DNA of 64,000 bases from Sphingomonas aurantiaca (GTDB lineage Bacteria; Pseudomonadota; Alphaproteobacteria; Sphingomonadales; Sphingomonadaceae), in the NCBI RefSeq assembly GCF_003050705.1, contig NZ_QAOG01000006.1:124001-188000 (forward strand). The letters are read 5' to 3'. A model generated the notes under the pieces. The model did not search any database. It was not told the origin of the DNA and was given only the letters and a program-made list of their open reading frames with translations. Made by a program: the position numbers and the translations under genes. Shown here piece by piece: positions 40,179 through 47,422 of the stretch (position 1 is its first letter; each line of letters opens with the position of its first letter).

Positions 40179-42449
40179 ATGATCGCTTCCGCGACGCTAC
40201 CGATGGATGATGACGGGCCCGCGCACCGGTTCGCGGTGACGCCTGCGGTAGAGGGACTGGTGCTTGCGATCGCCGTGGCGATCGGCGTCGCGAGCTATTT
40301 CATCATTACCGGCACCGATGCACCGCAGCGGCTGCTCGCCCCGCCGCTGGTCGCGCTGCTGCTGGTGGCCAATCTCGTTCCCGGCATCGCGCTGCTGATG
40401 CTGCTCGGCCGGCGCGTCGCGATGCGGCGCGCGGCGCGGTCGCCGGTCGGCGGCGGTGGGCGGCTCCACGTCAGGCTCGTCGCGCTCTTTTCGATCGTCG
40501 CCGCGGTGCCGATGTTGCTGGTGACGATCTTCGCGTCGCTGCTGTTCCAATATGGCGTCCAGTTCTGGTACTCAGACCAGGCACGCGGGATGCTCGAGAA
40601 CGCCACCGCGCTCGCACAATCCTCCTATGCGCGCCAGCTCAGCCGGTGGGAGGAGGCAACCGTGACGATGGCCGCCGACATGTCGGGCTATCTGCGCGAG
40701 AAGTCGCTCGAGAGCCCCGATTTCTCCGGCTATTTCCTCCAGCAGGTCTATTATCGCAGCCTGTCCGAGGCGGCGTTGTTCAAGGTCACGCCGCAGAACG
40801 AGATCCAGACCTTTGCGGTGGTCGACCCCTACAAGATCGATTTCGCACGCCAGGTCACCCCCCAGTCGATCGCCCAGCTGCGCGCAGGCAAGTCGGCGGT
40901 GGTCGCGGTCACCGGCGACCGGATCCAGACGATCACGTTGCTCCCCGGGTCGGACGAGCTGTTCCTCTATGCCGGCCGCGTTGAGGATACCAAGCTGCTG
41001 TCCGGCCAGACGATCCGCGCGAACGAGGTGCTGACGAGCTACCGCTCGCTGCTCGCGCGATCGCGGAGCTTGCAGCTGCGGTTCAATGCCGCGTTGCTGG
41101 TGATCTCGTTGCTGATCGTCGGCGTGGCGGTGTGGATCGCGCTCGCGGTGGCCGACCGGCTCGTCCGGCCCGTCGGCGAACTCGTCGATGCCGCACGGCG
41201 TGTCGCCGGGGGCGACCTGACCGCGCGCGTTCCCGATCCGCGCAGCCGCGACGAGGTCGGCACGCTCGCCAACGCGTTCAACCAGATGACCGGCCAGCTC
41301 GAGGCGCAGAACACCGATCTCGTCACTGCGAACGGCCAGCTCGAGAATCGTCGCGCGCTGATCGAGGCGGTGATGGCGGGCGTTTCGGCGGGCGTCGTGG
41401 CGACGGGGCGCGAGCGGCGGATCACGATCGCCAACGAGTCCGCGGTGGCGTTGCTCGGTACCGATGCCGGCGGGCTGGTCGGGCGCAAGCTGGTCGATGT
41501 GGCGCCCGAGCTCGATGCGATGCTCGACGGCGGTGACCGCGAGGCGATCGTCGAGGTCGGGCAGGGCGGTGACGTCCGCACGCTGGCAGTGCGTATCGCG
41601 CGTCCCGCGACCGGACCGATCCTCACCTTCGACGACATCACGCAGCAATTGCTCGATCAGCGGCGCGCTGCCTGGTCCGACGTAGCCCGGCGGATCGCGC
41701 ACGAGATCAAGAACCCGCTGACGCCGATCCAGCTCGCCGCCGAGCGCCTGCAACGCCGCTATGGCGCTAAGGCCGAGATGCAGGATGGGACGTTCTCGCG
41801 GCTGACCGACACGATCATCCGCCAGGTTGGCGACTTGCGCCGGATGGTCGACGAATTTTCCTCGTTCGCGCGGATGCCCAAGCCCGTCTTCCGCGAGGAA
41901 TCGCTCGTCGACGCCGCCCGTCAGGCGCTTTTCCTGCACGAGGTGGCGCATCCCGCGATCGGCTTCCATCTCGCCAATGACGATCCCGCGCTGGCGCTGG
42001 TCTGCGACCGCCGCCAGATCGGCCAGGCGTTGACGAACATCGTGAAGAACGCGGTCGAAGCTATTGATACGAAGGGCGAACCCGGTGGTTCGGTAACCAT
42101 GACGCTCAGCCAAGAGCCGGGCCGCAGCGTGACGATCGCGGTGGCGGACACCGGCGTGGGCCTGCCCGCCGATCGCGATCGGATCATGGAGCCCTATGTC
42201 ACGACGCGGGCGCGCGGCACCGGCCTCGGGCTTGCCATCGTCAAGAAGATCATTGAGGAACATTGCGGCACGATCGGGTTCTCCGATCGGCCGGGTGGCG
42301 GCACGATCGTCACGATGATCTTCGATACCAGGGCCTTGGCCGCACTCGACCAAGGCGGACTGGACCAGGGGGGGCTCGACTCACGAGGGGCGCTCGCCGA
42401 GGGGGCAGGGGACGGCCAACTCGCCACCATGACTCGCAACCGGACATGA
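40179..42449 (+). CDS. ntrY: Membrane sensor kinase NtrY
   Basis: Transmembrane kinase of the NtrYX system, tied in other alphaproteobacteria to nitrogen use, redox and envelope state. The 756-residue product has three N-terminal helices (LVLAIAVAIGVASYFII; LVALLLVANLVPGIALLML; FSIVAAVPMLLVTIFASLLF), a periplasmic domain of about 175 residues, another helix (ALLVISLLIVGVAVWIALAV), HAMP, PAS, the motif [20 protein letters not shown] and an ATPase domain with NIVKNAVEAID and GTGLGLAIVKKI. A Gly/Asp-rich tail (DQGGLDQGGLD) at the C-terminus contains a small tandem repeat. Four bases separate its stop from ntrX. Confidence 0.95.
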   Translation: MIASATLPMDDDGPAHRFAVTPAVEGLVLAIAVAIGVASYFIITGTDAPQRLLAPPLVALLLVANLVPGIALLMLLGRRVAMRRAARSPVGGGGRLHVRLVALFSIVAAVPMLLVTIFASLLFQYGVQFWYSDQARGMLENATALAQSSYARQLSRWEEATVTMAADMSGYLREKSLESPDFSGYFLQQVYYRSLSEAALFKVTPQNEIQTFAVVDPYKIDFARQVTPQSIAQLRAGKSAVVAVTGDRIQTITLLPGSDELFLYAGRVEDTKLLSGQTIRANEVLTSYRSLLARSRSLQLRFNAALLVISLLIVGVAVWIALAVADRLVRPVGELVDAARRVAGGDLTARVPDPRSRDEVGTLANAFNQMTGQLEAQNTDLVTANGQLENRRALIEAVMAGVSAGVVATGRERRITIANESAVALLGTDAGGLVGRKLVDVAPELDAMLDGGDREAIVEVGQGGDVRTLAVRIARPATGPILTFDDITQQLLDQRRAAWSDVARRIAHEIKNPLTPIQLAAERLQRRYGAKAEMQDGTFSRLTDTIIRQVGDLRRMVDEFSSFARMPKPVFREESLVDAARQALFLHEVAHPAIGFHLANDDPALALVCDRRQIGQALTNIVKNAVEAIDTKGEPGGSVTMTLSQEPGRSVTIAVADTGVGLPADRDRIMEPYVTTRARGTGLGLAIVKKIIEEHCGTIGFSDRPGGGTIVTMIFDTRALAALDQGGLDQGGLDSRGALAEGAGDGQLATMTRNRT

Positions 42450-42453
42450 TTTG

Positions 42454-43830
42454 ATGGCGCTCGATATTCTCGTCGTGGACGACGAACGTGACATTCGCGA
42501 ACTGGTCGCCGGCGTCCTTGAGGACGAAGGTTATGCCACGCGCGACGCTGGCGACAGCGATTCCGCGCTTGAGGCGATCGCCGCCCGGCGTCCATCGCTC
42601 GTGCTGCTCGACGTCTGGCTGCAGGGCTCGCGGCTCGACGGGCTCGAACTGCTCGACGAGATCAAGCGACGCGATCCCTCGATCCCGGTGCTGGTCATCT
42701 CGGGTCACGGCAATCTCGACACCGCGGTCGCCGCGATCCGGCGCGGTGCGTCCGATTTCATCGAAAAGCCGTTCGAGGCCGAGCGACTGCTGCTGATGGT
42801 GGCGCGCGCGACCGAGACCGAACGGCTGCGGCGCGAGGTCGCGACCCTGCGGGCGACGGTCGGTCGCGAAACCGACCTGACCGGCAGCTCGGGCGCGATC
42901 AACGGCGTCCGCGCGACGCTCAAGCGTGTCGCGGCGACCGGCAGCCGCGTGCTCGTCATGGGCGGTGCCGGGGTCGGCAAGGAGGTCGCCGCGCGGCTGC
43001 TCCATGGCTGGAGCCTGCGGACCGACGCGCCGTTCATCGTGGTCAGCGCCGCGCGGATGACGCCCGAGCGAGTCGACGAGGAGCTGTTCGGGGTCGAGGA
43101 GGCGGGCGATCTCGTCCGTCCCGGCCTGTTCGAGCAGGCGCATGGCGGCACGCTGTTCCTCGACGAGATCGCCGACATGCCGATCACGACGCAGGCGCGG
43201 ATCCTGCGCGCGCTGACCGACCAGAGCTTTACGCGCGTCGGGGGCACGCGCGTCGTGAAGGTCGACGTGCGAGTCGTCTCGGCGACCGCGCGCGACCTGG
43301 TGTTCGAGATTTCCGAGGGGCGGTTCCGCGAGGATCTCTATTATCGGCTCAACGTCGTCCCAGTGACGATCCCGCCGCTCTCCGACCGCCGCGAGGATAT
43401 CCCCGCGCTGGTCCAGCATTTCATCGCGCACTACGCGTCCGAACGCCGCGTGCCGACGCCGGAGATCGCGCCCGACGCGATGGTCGCGCTGCAATCCTAT
43501 GACTGGCCCGGCAATGTCCGCCAGCTCCGCAACGTGGTGGAGCGGACGATCATCCTCGCGCCGGGCGACCGGATCGGCCGGATCGATATCGATCTGTTGC
43601 CCGCCGAGGTGCTCGGCGATCAGGGCGATATGGGCGCCGCGGGCGGCACCGCGATCATGGGCTCGCCGTTGCGCGAGGCGCGCGAGACGTTCGAACGCGA
43701 ATATCTCCGCGTCCAGATCCGCCGTTTCTCGGGCAATATCTCGCGGACGGCGAGCTTCATCGGCATGGAGCGCTCGGCACTGCACCGTAAGCTGAAGCTG
43801 CTCGGGATCACCGAAACACGCGACGAATAA
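42454..43830 (+). CDS. ntrX: Response regulator NtrX without the GAFTGA loop
   Basis: Partner of NtrY. The 458-residue product has a receiver domain (VVDDERDIRELV, phospho-acceptor in LVLLDVWLQGSRLDG, IEKPFEAERLL), an AAA+ domain and a Fis-like C-terminal helix-turn-helix (NISRTASFIGMERSALHRKL). Walker A is GGAGVGKEVAARLLH and Walker B GTLFLDEIADMP. Between them, where NtrC has its GAFTGA loop, NtrX reads EELFGVEEAGDLVRPGLFEQ: the motif is absent. It therefore should not open sigma-54 promoters and more likely acts as a repressor or a sigma-70 regulator. ATG 42454 is preferred over TTG 42451. hfq follows after 141 bases. Confidence 0.95.
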   Translation: MALDILVVDDERDIRELVAGVLEDEGYATRDAGDSDSALEAIAARRPSLVLLDVWLQGSRLDGLELLDEIKRRDPSIPVLVISGHGNLDTAVAAIRRGASDFIEKPFEAERLLLMVARATETERLRREVATLRATVGRETDLTGSSGAINGVRATLKRVAATGSRVLVMGGAGVGKEVAARLLHGWSLRTDAPFIVVSAARMTPERVDEELFGVEEAGDLVRPGLFEQAHGGTLFLDEIADMPITTQARILRALTDQSFTRVGGTRVVKVDVRVVSATARDLVFEISEGRFREDLYYRLNVVPVTIPPLSDRREDIPALVQHFIAHYASERRVPTPEIAPDAMVALQSYDWPGNVRQLRNVVERTIILAPGDRIGRIDIDLLPAEVLGDQGDMGAAGGTAIMGSPLREARETFEREYLRVQIRRFSGNISRTASFIGMERSALHRKLKLLGITETRDE

Positions 43831-43971
43831 CACGCCGCAATTTCGCCGCCCTCTGGAACTATGAGGGCGGCGATCATAGATCATACACTGCGCCCGGTAA
43901 TCGGGTGCATCTCCGACGCTGGGAACAGCGCCTCGCGGGCAAAGTCCCGCCAAAAACAAAGGGTTATCCCA

Positions 43972-44484
43972 TTGGCCGATAAACCAGGCTCGCTGCAGGA
44001 TCTGTTCCTGAACGCACTCCGGCGCTCGAAGACGCCGGTCACCATGTTCCTCGTCAAGGGCGTCAAGCTCCAGGGCATCGTCACATGGTTCGATAATTTT
44101 TCGGTTCTGCTCCGTCGCGACGGCCAGTCGCAGCTGATCTACAAGCATGCGATCTCGACGATCATGCCGGCGGGGCCGATGGACGTGTCGGCGATCGTCG
44201 ATGCGGTCGGAGAGAACCAGAAAAAGCACCCGTTGTTGCAGGATATTTTCCTGAATGCGGTGCGGAAGTCCGAAGACAGCGTGACGATGTTCCTGATCAA
44301 CGGAGTCATGCTCCAGGGTCAGATCGCCGGGTTCGACCTGTTCTGCATGCTGCTCCAGCGCGAGGGCATGGCGCAGCTCGTCTACAAGCACGCCGTCTCG
44401 ACGATCCAGCCGGCGCGGCCGCTGAACCTCGCCGAGGAACCCACCGATACGGATGACGCGGATGATTCGGACGATGACGATTGA
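43972..44484 (+). CDS. hfq: Tandem two-domain Hfq RNA chaperone
   Basis: RNA-binding Sm-like protein that pairs small RNAs with mRNAs. Normal Hfq is one Sm domain of about 70-100 residues; here 170 residues hold two. Domain 1 (residues about 8-66) has [30 protein letters not shown] and YKHAISTI. Domain 2 (about 88-147) has [30 protein letters not shown] and YKHAVSTI. Both keep the Gln-Asp of the proximal face and the Tyr-Lys-His signature. A linker of about 20 residues joins them, and the tail is very acidic (DADDSDDDD). The TTG at 43972 is chosen because AAGGG lies nine bases upstream and [12 protein letters not shown] is the standard N-terminus. A trimer would give a six-domain ring. Confidence 0.95.
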   Translation: MADKPGSLQDLFLNALRRSKTPVTMFLVKGVKLQGIVTWFDNFSVLLRRDGQSQLIYKHAISTIMPAGPMDVSAIVDAVGENQKKHPLLQDIFLNAVRKSEDSVTMFLINGVMLQGQIAGFDLFCMLLQREGMAQLVYKHAVSTIQPARPLNLAEEPTDTDDADDSDDDD

Positions 44485-45773
44485 GTAGCGGTTTCGAACG
44501 CGATCGGGACGAGTTCACCCGTGGCACGCGTGCGATCGTCGTGCTGCCCGACCAGGGCGACGCGTCACGGGACGTCGATGCGCGCCTGGAGGAGACCGCC
44601 GGGCTCGCCGCGGCGATCGGCGTCGAGGTCGTCGAGCGGATCGCTTACCGAGTCCGCCAGCCAAAACCGGCGACGCTGATCGGGAGCGGGCAGGTCGAAC
44701 TGCTTGCGACGCAGGTGCGGATGGAGGAGGCGGGGCTTGTCGTGTTCGACGCGAGCCTCAGCCCGGTCCAGCAGCGCAACCTCGAAAAGGCGCTGGAAAC
44801 CAAGGTGATCGACCGCACCGGGTTGATCCTCGAAATCTTCGGCGAGCGCGCGGCGACGGCCGAGGGCCGGTTGCAGGTCGAGCTCGCGCATCTCGATTAT
44901 CAGGCGGGCCGGCTCGTCCGAAGCTGGACGCATCTCGAGCGCCAGCGCGGTGGCTTCGGCTTCCTTGGCGGTCCGGGCGAGACGCAGATCGAGGCAGATC
45001 GCCGTTTGATCCGCGACCGGATGGCACGGCTCAAGCGCGAGCTGGAGCAGGTCAGTCGCACGCGTGGTCTTCACCGCGAGCGTCGCCAACGCGCGCCGTG
45101 GCCGGTGATCGCGCTGGTCGGCTATACCAACGCCGGAAAGTCCACGCTGTTCAACCGGTTGACCGGCGCCGACGTCATGGCGGAGGATCTGCTGTTCGCC
45201 ACGCTCGATCCGACGTTGCGACAGATCCAGCTTCCCGGCATCGACAAGGCGATCCTGTCCGACACGGTCGGTTTCGTTTCGGACCTGCCGACGCAGCTTG
45301 TGGCGGCGTTCAAGGCGACGCTGGAGGAGGTCGTCTCGGCCGACTTGCTCGTCCATATTCGCGACATCGCGCATCCTGATAGCGAGGCGCAGCGCGCTGA
45401 CGTCGAGACCGTGCTGGCCGAGATCGGCGTCGACGAGAATACGCCGCGCTTCGAGGTCTGGAACAAGCTCGACCTGCTCGATGCCGACACGCATGAGGGG
45501 ATCGCGGCCGAGGCCGCACGGCGCGACGATGTCGTGGCGATCTCGGCGTTGAGCGGGGAAGGGGTCGACACGCTGATCCAGCAGGTCGCGGCCAAGCTGA
45601 CCGGCGCGCATCGGCGCTACAGCATCACGCTCGATGCGACCGATGGCGCGGGGGCGGCATGGCTGCATGCGCATGGCGAGGTGCTTGGCACCCAAGATGA
45701 CGAGCTGGCGACGACCTATGACGTGCGGCTATCCGAGAGCGACTATGACCGGTTCATCCGCCGCGACGCTTGA
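44481..45773 (+). CDS. hflX: Ribosome-splitting GTPase HflX
   Basis: GTPase that binds and splits stalled ribosomes under stress. The 430-residue product has the HflX N-domain ([42 protein letters not shown]), the coiled linker with [12 protein letters not shown], and a G domain: G1 [14 protein letters not shown]2 [10 protein letters not shown]3 [11 protein letters not shown]4 NKLDLLD, G5 [12 protein letters not shown] start at 44481 overlaps the hfq stop by four bases. hfq-hflX linkage is conserved from enterobacteria to here. Its last 20 bases overlap mazG, which converges. Confidence 0.95.
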   Translation: MSSGFERDRDEFTRGTRAIVVLPDQGDASRDVDARLEETAGLAAAIGVEVVERIAYRVRQPKPATLIGSGQVELLATQVRMEEAGLVVFDASLSPVQQRNLEKALETKVIDRTGLILEIFGERAATAEGRLQVELAHLDYQAGRLVRSWTHLERQRGGFGFLGGPGETQIEADRRLIRDRMARLKRELEQVSRTRGLHRERRQRAPWPVIALVGYTNAGKSTLFNRLTGADVMAEDLLFATLDPTLRQIQLPGIDKAILSDTVGFVSDLPTQLVAAFKATLEEVVSADLLVHIRDIAHPDSEAQRADVETVLAEIGVDENTPRFEVWNKLDLLDADTHEGIAAEAARRDDVVAISALSGEGVDTLIQQVAAKLTGAHRRYSITLDATDGAGAAWLHAHGEVLGTQDDELATTYDVRLSESDYDRFIRRDA

Positions 45774-46488
45774 CCGCCTGCCATAGGGCTTCCTTCTGAT
45801 CGAGTGTCATGGCGGCGAAGGCGTCGCCGCCATCGGCCTCTATCGCCCGGAAGCGTGTCTCGAACTTGGCATTGCCCGCGCGCAAGGCCGCTTCGGGATC
45901 GACGCCGAGATGCCGCGCCCAGTTCGTCACCGCAAACAGCAGGTCGCCGATCTCTTCTGCCACGGTGTCTGAGCCGGCCTCGCGAACCTCTTCGATTTCC
46001 TCGACTACCTTCGCGAGTGGGCCGGTGGCATCGGGCCAGTCGAAGCCGACGCGCGCGGCACGCTTCTGCAGCTTTTCCGCGCGCGCCAAGGCGGGCAGGC
46101 CGATCGCAACCCCGGCTAGCGCGCTGGGATCCGACTTTTCGGCGCGCTCGCCGGCCTTGATCGTTTCCCAGCCGGGCGAGGTCGCGGCATCGCCGAAGAT
46201 ATGCGGGTGGCGGCGTTCCATCTTGTCGCTGATCGCGGCGACGACGTCGGCCAGGGTGAAGGCGCCGGACTCTTCGGCGATACGGCTGTGAAAGACGACC
46301 TGGAGCAGGAGGTCGCCGAGTTCGTCCTTGAGATCGATAGCATCGTCGCGCGCGATCGCGTCGGCGACCTCATAGGCTTCCTCAATCGTGTACGGCGCGA
46401 TCGTCGACCAGGTCTGGACGCGATCCCATTCGCAACCCGCAACCGGATCACGCAACCGCGCCATGATGGAAGTCAGCCGTTCAATCAT
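45754..46488 (-). CDS. mazG: Nucleoside triphosphate pyrophosphohydrolase MazG
   Basis: House-cleaning enzyme that hydrolyses NTPs and dNTPs to monophosphates. The 244 residues carry the two MazG helical repeats: the first has CEWDRVQTWSTIAPYTIEEA and DDAIDLKDELGDLLLQVVFH (Glu/Asp metal ligands), the second KVVEEIEEVREAGSDTVAEE and IGDLLFAVTNWARHLG. Start ATG at 46488. The stop overlaps the hflX 3' end by 20 bases, so the transcripts are antisense there. hflX-mazG closeness is usual in alphaproteobacteria. Confidence 0.95.
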   Translation of the reverse strand: MIERLTSIMARLRDPVAGCEWDRVQTWSTIAPYTIEEAYEVADAIARDDAIDLKDELGDLLLQVVFHSRIAEESGAFTLADVVAAISDKMERRHPHIFGDAATSPGWETIKAGERAEKSDPSALAGVAIGLPALARAEKLQKRAARVGFDWPDATGPLAKVVEEIEEVREAGSDTVAEEIGDLLFAVTNWARHLGVDPEAALRAGNAKFETRFRAIEADGGDAFAAMTLDQKEALWQAVKRRGG

Positions 46489-46526
46489 AGAAAGCCCTCA
46501 AAAAACGACCCGGAGATTCATCACGA

Positions 46527-46570
46527 TATAAGATCGATAATATGTATTATGTAAAATACAGATTGTGTTT
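46527..46570. promoter_or_regulatory. AT-rich segment with perfect palindrome upstream of the Att-like operon
   Basis: The mazG-ABC gap (46489-46744) contains about 45 bases far richer in A+T than anything else in the window. Within it ATAATATGTATTAT (46537-46550) is a perfect 14-base palindrome. It is probably a strong or silenced promoter region shared by the divergent genes; no known box is recognised. Confidence 0.45.
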
Positions 46571-46712
46571 GGTGAACGAACCCTTACGGTGAACCGCTAT
46601 CCTGTCAAACATACGTCGGGCCGGACGCGCCGACCTTGTGCGACCTGAGCCCGGATGCTCGGTACCGATTAGACTGGTTCGAAAGCAATCTGAGGCAATG
46701 CCGCGCGGCTGT

Positions 46713-46736
46713 CATGCCATGGCCATGCGTGGCATG
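46713..46736 (+). promoter_or_regulatory. Inverted repeat just upstream of the ABC ATPase start
   Basis: CATGCCA (46713-46719) and TGGCATG (46730-46736) are perfect inverse copies separated by ten bases and end eight bases before the ATG at 46745. No ribosome site is seen in this stretch, so the hairpin could control translation, or it could be an operator. Confidence 0.35.
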
Positions 46737-46744
46737 GTCCGGCG

Positions 46745-47422
46745 ATGCACGACGATGCCCTACTTCGCGTTTCCAGCCTTGCAAAATCGGTCCCCGGCGG
46801 TCGCGAGCTCTTCCGCGGTCTCGACCTGATCGCAAGGCCCGGCCAGCTCATCGCGATCGTCGGTGAGAGCGGCGTCGGCAAATCGACGCTGCTCAACATA
46901 CTCGCAGGGCTAGACCGGCCCGATGCCGGCCAGGTCGCGATCGAAGGCGTCGGTCTGGAGACACTGGACGAAGCGGCGTTGACCCGGCTCCGTGCGACGC
47001 GTGTCGGGTTCGTCTTCCAGGCGTTCCATGTCCTCCCGTATCTCACCTTGCGCCAGAACATCGCGCTCCCGCTCGCGCTGGTCTCCGCGGACCGACGCTC
47101 GATCACTGCGCGTGCGGACGCGATGCTGGAGCGCGTCGGTCTGGGCACACGCGGTGGCGGCTATGCGCGCGATCTGTCCGGCGGCGAGTTGCAACGCGTC
47201 GCCATCGCGCGCGCGCTCGTCCACCGCCCGGCGATCATCCTTGCCGACGAGCCGACCGGCAATCTCGATCCGGAGACTGCGGCCAAGATTCTTGCTTTGT
47301 TCTCAACTGCGGTCCGGGAGAACGGTGTCGCTGCAATCATCGTCACGCATTCCGAAGCCGCCGCGGCGATCGCCGACATCGTCCTGACGCTGACGGCTAC
47401 CGGCCTGGAACGCCGAGCATGA
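46745..47422 (+). CDS. ABC transporter ATPase (LolD/AttE-like)
   Basis: Cytosolic ATPase of a MacB/LolD-type ABC system. All motifs are present in 225 residues: Walker A VGESGVGKSTLLNILAG, Q-loop FVFQAFHVLPYLT, signature LSGGELQRVAIARALV, Walker B IILADEPTGNLDP and the switch histidine in IIVTHSEAAA. Such ATPases drive mechanotransmission rather than classic import. The stop overlaps the permease start by four bases. No ribosome-binding site is obvious before the ATG; an inverted repeat occupies that position instead. With the next two genes it resembles the attEFGH locus of vibrios. Confidence 0.93.
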   Translation: MHDDALLRVSSLAKSVPGGRELFRGLDLIARPGQLIAIVGESGVGKSTLLNILAGLDRPDAGQVAIEGVGLETLDEAALTRLRATRVGFVFQAFHVLPYLTLRQNIALPLALVSADRRSITARADAMLERVGLGTRGGGYARDLSGGELQRVAIARALVHRPAIILADEPTGNLDPETAAKILALFSTAVRENGVAAIIVTHSEAAAAIADIVLTLTATGLERRA

